Of a DNA stretch of 64,000 bases, positions 34,938 to 42,492 are shown piece by piece; the first letter of the stretch is position 1, and each line of letters begins with the position of its first letter. The DNA is from Burkholderiaceae bacterium (GTDB lineage Bacteria > Pseudomonadota > Gammaproteobacteria > Burkholderiales > Burkholderiaceae_C): NCBI GenBank assembly GCA_004299095.1, contig SCQQ01000025.1, positions 1 through 64,000 on the forward strand, given 5' to 3'. Below the pieces are notes generated by a model. It was given only the letters and a program-made list of their open reading frames with translations, searched no databases and had not been told where the DNA came from. Position numbers and translations under genes: made by a program.

Positions 34938-36728
34938 TCAGTTGGCTTTGGCATCGCTGCCGATCACGCGCAAGGTGGCGCGCACACTCAGGCGCTGCTG
35001 CAGCGCGGGTAACTCGGGCTCGGGCACGCCGGCGGGGTACCAGGCGCGCATCTGGCGCAGGCGCTCGGCATCCATTGGCAAGCCGGCGTCGGTGAGCGCC
35101 TTGCTCGCCTCGAAGAAGGTGAGCGCGCGCGGCGCGGCCGCGGCCACTTCGCCCACGCGCACGCTGGGCGTGACCTGCTCGCCGCGCCGGGGCAGCCAGG
35201 TGCGCGCGGGCGCCTGGTCGATGCGTTTCGCCGGATCGATGCGGCCGCCAAAGGGCGCCGTCCGGGCTTTCTGTGCGGCCTCGGCCTCATCGTTGGTGGC
35301 GGCGCCGTAGGCCAGGCGCTTCATGGCCTTGCGGTTGCGGTCGGCTTGCGTGTCGGCCGGGCGCGCCCAGTCTTCGCCGATCACGTTGGCATCGGCGCGG
35401 AAGTTGCCTTCGCCCACGCGCTCGACCATCGGCGCGTTTTCGTAGCGCTCATGGCCGTCGGCGTCGCGCACGATCACGGTGCAGCCGTCTTGCTGCGCCA
35501 CGCCGTAGGTGACCTGCAGCTTCTCGCCCACCAGCGCGCCGGGGATGCCGGAAACGTCGAACTCGCGCCCGTCGAACTGCACGGTCAGCGTGACGCTCAC
35601 CTTGCGCGGCTCGGGCGTGTGCACCAGCAGCTTCTGGCACACCTCGACCGCGGGCGGCTCGCGCAACTGCGCGGCGGCGATGGTCATCCAGCAGTCGGTG
35701 CGCGTCTTGCCGTGGCGCGTGTGCGCGCGGCTCGCGTTGAACCAGGCGGCCCAGCGGCCGGCCTGCGCGTTCAGCTCTTCCAGCCCCGCCACCGGTTTGA
35801 AGCGCAGGCCCGACTCAAAGCCGCGCTCGATGATGTCGCGCGCCTTCTCCACCTGGCCGGTGGCGCGCGCGCTGCCCGGTGCGTGCGCGATCAGCTCCAC
35901 GCCCAAGGCCCGTGCCAGGTTCTTGAACAGGCCGCTGGTGTTGGCGCTGCCCGGGTCCATCATGAGGATGCGCGGCACGCCGTGGAACGGCTCGTCCGGG
36001 CGCCGGTGCATGGCGCAAATGAACGATTCGGCCAGGTTGGCGCCGCTCTCGGCGCCCATCACGTAGTGCACGCCGATGGCGCCGCTGAAGTGGTCGGTCC
36101 ACTCGTATGACCACACCCGGTCGGCGGTGATGCGCGCCAGGTTCCTGGGCTTGTTCTTGTAGAAGCGCTCGCGCTCCATCACCTGCAGGCCGCTGTCGCG
36201 GCCGCGGCCTTCGTGCAGGTAATAGAGCACGCACAGGCTGGCGTCGATCTGCCACACGTGATTGGGGTGCAGGCTGGCGAGCTCCACCGCCGGCGCGGGC
36301 CGGTTCAGCTGGTCGGGGTGCAGGCCGTAGGCGCGCAGCGCGCGGGCGCAGGCGCTGGCCGAGAGCCGTGTAACTTCGCCCGTGGCGGCGTCGATCGCTT
36401 CGGCGCGCAGCTCGCCGTTGGCGCGCAGGATGTCCAGGGCGTCGCCCAGGCTCATCAGGCGCTTGCCGTTCTTGCGGTGGCTTTCCTGCAGGAAGGCGGA
36501 GAGCGTTTCCGCTTCCACGCGCGGCAGCGCCGACGTGCCAGCGTCCAGCCGCTCCTTGCGCCGCGGCGCCACGCGCACGTCGTGCATCCAGCGGTGCAGC
36601 GTGGGCAGCGAGCAGCCGAGCTCGGCGCACGCCGCGGCGTAGATCGCGCCCTTGGCGCCTTGCGGCGCGGTGGCGGCGGATTGGGCAATCTGCAACAGGC
36701 GGGGCATGATGGCGGCCTTGGGTGGCAT
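34938..36728 (-). CDS. MuA-like DDE transposase
   Basis: This 596-residue transposase has an N-terminal helix-turn-helix region ('CAELGCSLPTLHRWMHDV') and an RNase-H-like core. The catalytic triad is visible as D162 (in WQIDASLC), D258 (in LMMDPGSANTSG) and E294 (in TGQVEKARDII), a DD35E-type spacing. The C-terminal third follows the Mu transposase beta-barrel and a basic tail. It pairs with the AAA+ gene downstream. No good ribosome site precedes the first ATG; MPRLLQIAQ seven codons in is an alternative start. Confidence 0.95.
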   Translation of the reverse strand: MPPKAAIMPRLLQIAQSAATAPQGAKGAIYAAACAELGCSLPTLHRWMHDVRVAPRRKERLDAGTSALPRVEAETLSAFLQESHRKNGKRLMSLGDALDILRANGELRAEAIDAATGEVTRLSASACARALRAYGLHPDQLNRPAPAVELASLHPNHVWQIDASLCVLYYLHEGRGRDSGLQVMERERFYKNKPRNLARITADRVWSYEWTDHFSGAIGVHYVMGAESGANLAESFICAMHRRPDEPFHGVPRILMMDPGSANTSGLFKNLARALGVELIAHAPGSARATGQVEKARDIIERGFESGLRFKPVAGLEELNAQAGRWAAWFNASRAHTRHGKTRTDCWMTIAAAQLREPPAVEVCQKLLVHTPEPRKVSVTLTVQFDGREFDVSGIPGALVGEKLQVTYGVAQQDGCTVIVRDADGHERYENAPMVERVGEGNFRADANVIGEDWARPADTQADRNRKAMKRLAYGAATNDEAEAAQKARTAPFGGRIDPAKRIDQAPARTWLPRRGEQVTPSVRVGEVAAAAPRALTFFEASKALTDAGLPMDAERLRQMRAWYPAGVPEPELPALQQRLSVRATLRVIGSDAKAN

Positions 36729-36776
36729 GGCTCGGACTGGCGGCGGGTGGCTGCTGGGGCGGCGGCGCGGGCGCGC

Positions 36777-37700
36777 TCAGTGCGCGGCGGCTTCGGGTTC
36801 GACGGCCGCAGCCGGCGCAGCGGCGGGGCCCGACCACTGGGCCATCTCGGCGATGGTCTGCAGGTCGCGCGCGTTGCTCACGTCGGGCAGGTCGAACTCG
36901 TCGCGCAGCAGCGCGAGCTGGTGCGCCAGTTGCCCCACAAGGCCGGCGCAGAACACGGCGTTGCTGTCCGGGTCGTCGCGGCCGTCGTCCTTCAGTGCGA
37001 TCAGCGCCTGGCGCAAGTTGCCCCTGATGCAGCCGAGCGCATCGTTCATCTGGTCGGTGGCTTCCTTCTGCAGCGCGAGCAGCGCCTCGTCGCGCGGCAG
37101 CCTGGCAATGCGCTGTTTCTCGCGCTCCAACCGATCGATCTGTTTGTTCTTGGCGTTGATGCGCTCGCCCGCGGCTTGCAGGTCGGCCTTGGTGTCGCGC
37201 AGCGCGGCGCGCAGCTCCGACGCGCTCATGCGGTCGATGGTGTCCAGGCCCGCCACCGTTTTTTCAATCACCTCGTCGTCTTCGGTGATCAGTTCCAGGA
37301 AGGCTTTCTGGTTTTTGACTTCGGTCGCCAAAAGCGACACTGTGGCGCTTTTGGCGACCCTGGCCGCCGCTCGCATGAAGCGCTGCGCGGTCTTGATGTG
37401 GAAACCGAGTATTTCCACGCGCTGCACGAATTCCCCGTGCGGCGTCAGCTCCTTCAGCAGCAGCAGGCGCTTGCCGGTCTCCAGCAGCGCTTCCACGCTG
37501 CGCCGCTGGTAGAAACGGATTTCGTCCTCCAGCGCGCCCACGGTGAGCGTGCCGTCATAGCTGAGCTCGAGCGCCAGATGGTGTGCGGCGTCCTGCGCTT
37601 CGGTGGCCAGGTCTTGCCCGCGCGTCATTTGCTCGGCCATGGCCGGCAGGATTTCGGGCATGTCGGCGGGCGCCGCCGGGGTGTTCTTGGGTCTTGCCAT
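36777..37700 (-). CDS. DUF3102-like phage protein
   Basis: This 307-residue protein has the DUF3102-type signature 'SVEALLETGKRLLLLKELTP' followed by 'GFHIKTAQRFMRAAARV', an HTH-like, ParB-related core. A long coiled coil (about 165-225) and a helical C-terminus follow. It is upstream of the transposase and may organise DNA during early replication; role is inferred. Confidence 0.65.
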   Translation of the reverse strand: MARPKNTPAAPADMPEILPAMAEQMTRGQDLATEAQDAAHHLALELSYDGTLTVGALEDEIRFYQRRSVEALLETGKRLLLLKELTPHGEFVQRVEILGFHIKTAQRFMRAAARVAKSATVSLLATEVKNQKAFLELITEDDEVIEKTVAGLDTIDRMSASELRAALRDTKADLQAAGERINAKNKQIDRLEREKQRIARLPRDEALLALQKEATDQMNDALGCIRGNLRQALIALKDDGRDDPDSNAVFCAGLVGQLAHQLALLRDEFDLPDVSNARDLQTIAEMAQWSGPAAAPAAAVEPEAAAH

Positions 37701-37740
37701 TGCTCTCTCTCGCTTTCTCTTTGGGTTGTGGTGAAACGGG

Positions 37741-38040
37741 TCAGCGGCCGGTGAGCGCGCGCTCCTGGTCGTCGAGGCGCGTGCGCTGTCGGTCGATGTC
37801 TGCCAGCACGCGGAACGTCAGGCGCGTGAAATCGGGCGTGGGATAGAAGCGGCCGTTTTCGGGGTTCTTGCGCGCCCAGCCCTTGGCAATCAGTTGCGCC
37901 ATGGCGCGCGTGATGTTGGAGGCGCTGGTGCGCGCGGCGTCGGCCAGCTCGCGGTTGCTTGCGCCCGTGGCGGCAAAGCCCGCGAGCGCCTCCAGCACGT
38001 CGAGCGTGCGCAGCGTGAGGTTGCGGGTATCGGCGCTCAT
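37741..38040 (-). CDS. Small winged-helix (IclR/MarR-like) regulator
   Basis: This 99-residue protein matches a winged-helix fold: 'TLDVLEALAGFAATGASNRE' then recognition helix 'AARTSASNITRAMAQLIAKG' and wing 'RKNPENGRFYPTPDF'. It overlaps the previous gene by ATGA. Probably regulates phage early transcription. Family naming stays generic. Confidence 0.7.
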   Translation of the reverse strand: MSADTRNLTLRTLDVLEALAGFAATGASNRELADAARTSASNITRAMAQLIAKGWARKNPENGRFYPTPDFTRLTFRVLADIDRQRTRLDDQERALTGR

Positions 38041-38537
38041 TCGGCCAGCTCCAGTTGCGGCTCGGCAAAGCCGGCCACGTTGTGGTGGTGGTAAGCCACG
38101 GCCTCCAGGTGCCCGCGCAGCGCGTCGAGCACGGCTTGCGGGTCGGTGGCGCCTTCGCTCTTGTAGAAGTCGCTCAGGAGCTGCAGCGCGTGCTGGAAGC
38201 CGCTGCCGAGCTGCACCAGGTCGGCGGCGTCGGCGGCACGCCCGACGGGCATGGCCACCAGCAGCTTGTGCTGGGTGGCGGCAAGCCAGCGCGTGGCCAG
38301 GTCGATGCCGCAGACGTTCTCGTACGCGGGCAGCAGCACCGCCGGGAAACGCCCCGACTCGATCCACTTGTAGATGGCCCAGTGGTCGGCCAGGCCCATC
38401 AGGTCGGCAATGCGCTCGACGCTGAGGTTGTGGCGCTCGCGGGCGTAATCCTTGGCCTTGGCCAGGGCGTCGCGCAAGCTGGTGGGCTGGTAGCGCTTCC
38501 AGAAGCGGGCGCGCATTGGAGCGATGCGGACGGTCAT
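38037..38537 (-). CDS. Conserved early phage protein with HTH-like domain
   Basis: This 166-residue protein begins with 'MRARFWKRYQPTSLRDALAK' shortly after the first residues and contains 'LSVERIADLMGLADHWAIYK', an HTH-type helix pair seen in many Burkholderiales prophages. The C-terminal half is helical. It is read leftward from the early region. Probably a regulatory protein; exact role unknown. Confidence 0.7.
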   Translation of the reverse strand: MTVRIAPMRARFWKRYQPTSLRDALAKAKDYARERHNLSVERIADLMGLADHWAIYKWIESGRFPAVLLPAYENVCGIDLATRWLAATQHKLLVAMPVGRAADAADLVQLGSGFQHALQLLSDFYKSEGATDPQAVLDALRGHLEAVAYHHHNVAGFAEPQLELAE

Positions 38538-38634
38538 GGTGGCTCAGCGCTCCAAACAAAGAGTTGGCATGGGTCTGGGCAAGCCGGCGGCGGCCGTGAA
38601 CAATGGGCCCATCCCAATGAAACTGGAGGAATTC

Positions 38635-38874
38635 ATGACCGACACCGCCGTTCTGGATGCGCTGCAGGCGCTGCTTGACCAGCTGGCCGAATACCAGCAG
38701 CGCCACGCGGCGCTGGCGGCCGCATTTGTGGTGTTGGCGCGCCGCCCGCATGCCGGGCCGGACGTGCTGGCGCAGTCGCTGGACACGCTGGCTGCGACGG
38801 CGCCCGAGCCAGGCTGGCAAGCCGAACTTGCAGAACTTGCAGGCGCTTTGCGTTTGCCCGGTGACCGCGCATGA
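38635..38874 (+). CDS. Short protein oriented against the early operon
   Basis: This 79-residue helical protein (MTDTAVLDALQALLDQLAEY...) has a clear GGAGG site and interrupts the leftward early operon on the opposite strand. A further 25-residue frame begins at its stop (ATGA, 38871-38948) but has no support beyond the overlap. It could be an independently expressed cargo or regulatory gene. Not recognised. Confidence 0.5.
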   Translation: MTDTAVLDALQALLDQLAEYQQRHAALAAAFVVLARRPHAGPDVLAQSLDTLAATAPEPGWQAELAELAGALRLPGDRA

Positions 38875-38965
38875 GCACGGCGGCGATGGCGCGGGCTTTG
38901 CCGGTGGCGAGCGGGCGCGATGACCCCACGACGCGCGGGCTCGAATAAGATTCGCGCATGGCGGT

Positions 38966-39175
38966 CTACGCGGCTTCGGCCGTGGAGTGGACGTTGGCCT
39001 TCAGACCGAGCTGCACGGCGATCTTGTGTGATTCGCCGTAATAGCCCTTGTCGAAGCCGCCCATCACTCGGTAGACCTTGTTGGGTGTGTAGCCGTGCTC
39101 GCGGGCCCAGTCGGCGAGCGTGCGGCCTTCAGCGCGGAAGCGCTGGCGGACTTGATCGCGGGTTTGTACTTTCAT
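38966..39175 (-). CDS. Ner-like regulator, BcepMu gp16 family
   Basis: This 69-residue DNA-binding protein matches the phage-associated BcepMu gp16 family: 'RFRAEGRTLADWAREHGYTP' followed by 'KVYRVMGGFDKGYYGESHKI' and 'AVQLGLK'. In Mu the Ner repressor negatively regulates early transcription and repressor expression. It is the first gene leftward from the operator region and divergent from the repressor. Confidence 0.85.
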   Translation of the reverse strand: MKVQTRDQVRQRFRAEGRTLADWAREHGYTPNKVYRVMGGFDKGYYGESHKIAVQLGLKANVHSTAEAA

Positions 39176-39180
39176 CGCTG

Positions 39181-39265
39181 TGCAACTTGTTGAACGTTGG
39201 TTGGGTTTTGGTTGAGAGGATGATAGTGCACAAACGTGCAACATAGCAATAGTTGACTTGCACAA
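39181..39265. promoter_or_regulatory. Early promoter and operator region between Ner-like gene and repressor
   Basis: Leftward, -35 TTGCTA (39249-39244) and -10 TATCAT (39225-39220) are 18 bases apart. Copies of TGCA(C)A motifs lie at 39181-39186 (TGCAAC), 39227-39233 (TGCACAA), 39237-39242 (TGCAAC) and 39259-39265 (TGCACAA). Two sit inside the promoter spacer, ideal for repression. The last abuts the repressor ATG, for which no ribosome site is visible, so the repressor could be autoregulated and initiated without a typical leader. Confidence 0.65.
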
Positions 39266-39667
39266 ATGGACATTATTGGAACGCGACTACGTGAGGAGCG
39301 CGAACGATTGGGGATGACGCAAGACGGCTTCGCGGCAGCGGGCGCTGTCGGAAAGCGCGCGTTGATCCATTACGAAAAAGCGGAACGCTCACCCGACGCG
39401 GCGTTTCTCGCGGCCATTGCCGCCGCCGGCGCCGACGTGCTCTACATCCTCACGGGGCAACGGGCCCGAATGGGCGCACTTAAAGCGACCGAACCAGGCG
39501 CGGGCTACTCGTTTGCACGTACGCCGCGCGAGCGCGCGCTGCTGGACAACTACCGCGCCAGTCCCGACGCGGGCCGCCGCGTGATTGAGGGGGCGGCTAC
39601 TCTTGCAGCGCAATCAGCAACGGGCAAGGACAAGCCCCTGAAAAAGCGCGGCAACCAGGCGACTTGA
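39266..39667 (+). CDS. Prophage repressor, XRE-family helix-turn-helix
   Basis: This 133-residue protein starts MDIIGTRLREERERLGMTQD with a typical Cro/CI HTH ('MTQDGFAAAGAVGKRALIHY'). It has no peptidase or dimerisation domain of the LexA type, suggesting control by degradation as for Mu repressor or by another protein. It is divergent from the Ner-like gene and first of a rightward operon that includes Rex-like genes, so it should be expressed in lysogens. Confidence 0.88.
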   Translation: MDIIGTRLREERERLGMTQDGFAAAGAVGKRALIHYEKAERSPDAAFLAAIAAAGADVLYILTGQRARMGALKATEPGAGYSFARTPRERALLDNYRASPDAGRRVIEGAATLAAQSATGKDKPLKKRGNQAT

Positions 39668-39790
39668 GGAGTCGAGAAAACGCAGTCATGGAGTGGGGCA
39701 ACTATCCAGGGCGGCGAACCGCTGCCGGGCACCTAACGCGGCCCGAACGCAACCGATAATGGGTTCAACAAAAACAAAGGAGGCAGAGCG

Positions 39791-40124
39791 ATGACACGAC
39801 CCATCACGATCAACTTGTTCGACGTCTCGCGCGGCGCCAACACGCTGCCGCTCGAACAGGTACTGGACGAGTTTGCCGCGTTGGCCGTGGCGGACCGCTG
39901 GCGCGAGAACATCCGGCTCGACCGCGTGGCGCGGGTGCCGGCGGACGCGGCCCAAGTGCCTGCAACTCGCCGGGCGCTATGCCGCGATCGCCAAGTGCTT
40001 ACGGCCGCTTGCGCGTGAAGATGAGAGGCTGCAACGTGAAACAGCGCGCGCTGCGTTCAATGAACAATTGGCAATGACGCGCGCGGTCACGCGTGCGCCG
40101 CAAACGCTGGGAGGAAGACGATGA
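39791..40124 (+). pseudogene. Small gene upstream of the Rex-like pair, apparently frameshifted
   Basis: A strong AAAGGAGG site precedes ATG 39791. The first frame runs 'MTRPITINLFDVSRGANTLP' then 'EQVLDEFAALAVADRWRENI' but ends in an unlikely arginine/cysteine tail at 40018. From about 39950, a different frame gives a coding-like helical stretch ('REDERLQRETARAAFNEQLA') that ends TGA at 40124, overlapping the next ATG (ATGA). Joined, they give about 110 residues. Either a frameshift mutation, a sequencing error or programmed shifting explains it. The N-terminal strand-helix-strand could be RexA-like. Confidence 0.5.
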
Positions 40125-40951
40125 AACGGACTTATCAGGTGCGCTTCGCGCGGCCCGTGGTGGGCAAGGAAGCGACGCCGCTAGCGCCCAAGCTGCAGCA
40201 GCTATTCAAGGTGTACGGACCGCATTTGCCCGCGCAGGTTTGCGGCGGCGACCGTTTCCAGGTGCGCGATCTGGTGCGCACCGGCACGGTGTGGCACGGC
40301 GTTTTTGGCAAGCTGCGCGACGACGCGCCGCACTTGGTCAATGGTGCCAACGAGGAGCGCGAGCTGCCGCTGCACGACGGCGACCGGCTGCTGGAAAAAT
40401 GTCACTTTCTGTACCGCGAACGTAGCAACCTGCTGGTCTGGCAGTTGAACCGGGCGTCTGGCGGCATGAGCCGCTTGGAGAACTATTTGAGCCTGGCAAG
40501 CGAGGCGGTGGTGCTGGTGCCAGTGCTGATGAACACAGCCGAGCTCGAGGACGCGCTGCGGCACCGCATTTACGAGATTTCCTATGGCTACGACCGGCCA
40601 CCGGTGATGGACGCGAACGCGCCGGCGTGGAATCAGCGGCAGTTCGACAAAATGAAAGCCATGGAGGCCGGGCACGCAAAATTCCTATTTCGCGCTGCGC
40701 GCAAAGGGCAGCTCGCCGAAGGCGCAAAGGACATGGTGCGCGACGCGTTTGGCCTGAACGGCATAAAGAAGATACGCGTGCGCCTGACGGACGAGAGCGA
40801 TCCAATCGACTTGTTTGCCGCGCCGCTCAAGCATAAGATCAGCGTCGAAGTGCTGGGTCGCTACCCGGCAGCAAAAGAAGTGTTCGCGGAGCTCGAGAAT
40901 GCCTACGACCACAACCGGAATCTCATCGACGCAGGCGACGCGCCGTCTTGA
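40121..40951 (+). CDS. RexA-like prophage protein (276 residues), probable superinfection exclusion sensor
   Basis: The ATG overlaps the preceding stop (ATGA) and has a GGGAGG site. Length (276) equals lambda RexA (279) within three residues. By recall, three regions align in order: an N-terminal beta strand 'YQVRFARPVVG', 'VLVPVLMNTAELEDALRHRI' versus the RexA VQIEPLMRG segment, and 'VRLTDESDPIDLFAAPLKHK' with a terminal helix 'VFAELENAYDHNRN' versus the RexA C-terminus. No transmembrane helix. Followed after 13 bp by a four-helix membrane protein. Role in abortive exclusion is inferred from context; no experiment. Confidence 0.6.
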   Translation: MKRTYQVRFARPVVGKEATPLAPKLQQLFKVYGPHLPAQVCGGDRFQVRDLVRTGTVWHGVFGKLRDDAPHLVNGANEERELPLHDGDRLLEKCHFLYRERSNLLVWQLNRASGGMSRLENYLSLASEAVVLVPVLMNTAELEDALRHRIYEISYGYDRPPVMDANAPAWNQRQFDKMKAMEAGHAKFLFRAARKGQLAEGAKDMVRDAFGLNGIKKIRVRLTDESDPIDLFAAPLKHKISVEVLGRYPAAKEVFAELENAYDHNRNLIDAGDAPS

Positions 40952-40964
40952 AGGCTCGAGCGCG

Positions 40965-41384
40965 ATGCGCCCGCTGATCGCTCCGTTGATTGTCGCGCTG
41001 ATCGCGCTGATGCTGGCCGGCTTGACGCATTGGCCGCCAGCCCTTGCCGACCGGGCAGCCGCGCTGGCGTTCGCCGGCGCGATCCTGACCGTTGCGACGA
41101 CGCTGCTCGGCTTCACGCTTGCCGCGCTGGCGATCGTGGCGAGTATCACGCAGACCACGCTCGTGCAGCGCATGCACAAAACTGGCCATTACGACGACCT
41201 TCTACGCACGCTGTTTTACGCGGGCGCGGTGTTTCTGGCAATCGACATGCTCGGCTTCGCACTGCTCTTTGGTACGCCTGCAACCACCGGCGTGATGTCC
41301 GTCGCGCTGGCGTTGCACGCGGCCGCCCTGGTGCTGCTGATCGATGCGGCGCGCAAATTCCGGCTGGTGCTGACGAATCTGTAA
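40965..41384 (+). CDS. RexB-like four-helix inner-membrane protein (139 residues)
   Basis: Start has a GAAGG site 13 bases after the RexA-like stop. Four hydrophobic segments (about 2-20, 33-60, 80-103, 108-128) with a basic loop between helix 2 and 3 ('TTLVQRMHKTGHYDDLLRT') match lambda RexB (144 residues, four helices) in number, spacing and loop charge. In lambda RexB is an ion channel activated by RexA that depolarises the cell on superinfection. This product is in the same repressor-led operon. Annotation as RexB analog is structural inference. Confidence 0.62.
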   Translation: MRPLIAPLIVALIALMLAGLTHWPPALADRAAALAFAGAILTVATTLLGFTLAALAIVASITQTTLVQRMHKTGHYDDLLRTLFYAGAVFLAIDMLGFALLFGTPATTGVMSVALALHAAALVLLIDAARKFRLVLTNL

Positions 41385-41394
41385 CATCGGCCGC

Positions 41395-41784
41395 ATGAAA
41401 GCCGCCGCATTCATTGTTTCCGCGCTCGTGTTTGCCATGCCCGCGGTGGCGCAGGTCTACAAATGCCCCGACGCCGCCGGCCATACCGTGATCCAGCAAC
41501 TGCCTTGCGCGGGCGGCAACAAAATGGACGTGAAGCCCGCGAGCGGCGCAGGCACCGATGACCCTGAACAGCTGCGCCTCTTGCGCGCCGTTGCCACCGG
41601 CAAAGTCACGCCCGGCATGACGGCGGAGCAAATGCGCACATCATGGGGCAGCCCGACATCGATCAACCGATCCGTGGGGTCGTACGGCGTGCATGAGCAG
41701 TGGGTTTACCGGTGGAGCAACGGGAAAACGCAGTACGTCTACCTCCAGAACGGCGTGGTGACGAGCTTCCAGACTCCAGATTGA
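41395..41784 (+). CDS. Exported small protein with DUF4124-like N-terminus and SmpA/OmlA-like C-terminus
   Basis: This 129-residue precursor has a signal ending in AMPAVAQ, a DUF4124-like 'VYKCPDAAGHTVIQQLPCAG' with two cysteines, and a C-terminal half resembling SmpA/BamE-type folds ('KVTPGMTAEQMRTSWGSPTS' to 'QWVYRWSNGKTQYVYL'). It starts 10 bases after the RexB-like stop, so is likely lysogen-expressed. A periplasmic lysogenic-conversion or superinfection-blocking factor is possible. Not a usual lysis gene. Confidence 0.65.
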   Translation: MKAAAFIVSALVFAMPAVAQVYKCPDAAGHTVIQQLPCAGGNKMDVKPASGAGTDDPEQLRLLRAVATGKVTPGMTAEQMRTSWGSPTSINRSVGSYGVHEQWVYRWSNGKTQYVYLQNGVVTSFQTPD

Positions 41785-41915
41785 CGTGGCTACCGGCACG
41801 ATGGCCGGCTGCTGCGCAGCGCGACTGCCAGCCCTGACGCCCCCGCGGCACACGCCGTCCCGTAATTGACTCGCGTCCTTTAAGCCCGGGCGCACTCCCG
41901 CGGCACAGTCACTGC

Positions 41916-42116
41916 ATGACTGAGCCCGCCCACCCGTGCGCCGCGTGCGCGCACTTCGACCCGCGCAAGAGCGATCTGGGTCATCTGGGCTTTGGCCAGT
42001 GCAGCCACATGCCCGCCTGGCGCCACGTCAGTGGCCGCTCGGCGTGCGCTTTTCACCCCTGTCGCTGGAGCCCTCACCGTGAAAAACCTGCGCCAAAAAT
42101 CCACCGCGCTCTTTAG
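41916..42116 (+). CDS. Small cysteine/histidine-rich phage protein
   Basis: This 66-residue protein begins MTEPAHPCAACAHFDPRKSD and contains seven cysteines or histidines in CxxC..H..C patterns ('CAACAHFDPR', 'GQCSHMPAW'). Such short zinc-binding proteins precede lysis genes in other Burkholderiales Mu-like prophages. It overlaps the next gene. Start lies in a CAGTCA-CTGCA-TGACTG dyad at 41905-41921. Confidence 0.55.
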   Translation: MTEPAHPCAACAHFDPRKSDLGHLGFGQCSHMPAWRHVSGRSACAFHPCRWSPHREKPAPKIHRAL

Positions 42117-42492
42117 CCGCGCCGTGCACGTCCGCATGGCCGATTGGGCGCTGGCCGCGCTGATCCTGCTGGCGGTGGTGGCGCTGATCGCGCCGCAGCA
42201 GCTGGGCGTGAGCGTCTACAAGATGAGCCTGATTGCGCTGGCCGCGCTCGCGGGCTACTGGATCGACCGCAGCGCGTTTCCGTACGCGCGGCCCGACAGC
42301 TACTTTGATCCGCCCAAGGGTGGCCAGGAAACCACCTTCACCGCGATCCGCGGCGTGGTCAACTTTACCGAGCGCGTGATCGACCCGGACAAGGCCGACG
42401 ACGATCAACTTCTGACGCTGGCGCGCACCGCGATGCTGCGCCGCGCCTTGATCATGGCCGCGACCATGCTGGCCGTGAGCCTGGGGGCGTGA
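42079..42492 (+). CDS. Putative holin-like membrane protein
   Basis: Starting at GTG 42079 (GGAG 8 bases upstream), this 137-residue protein has two hydrophobic helices near 'WALAALILLAVVALIA' and 'MSLIALAALAGYWID', a polar middle and a short third helix at the C-terminus ('ALIMAATMLAVSLGA'). It is directly upstream of the transglycosylase and spanins, the usual holin place. Overlaps both neighbours. The function is inferred from topology and position. Confidence 0.6.
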   Translation: MKNLRQKSTALFSRAVHVRMADWALAALILLAVVALIAPQQLGVSVYKMSLIALAALAGYWIDRSAFPYARPDSYFDPPKGGQETTFTAIRGVVNFTERVIDPDKADDDQLLTLARTAMLRRALIMAATMLAVSLGA

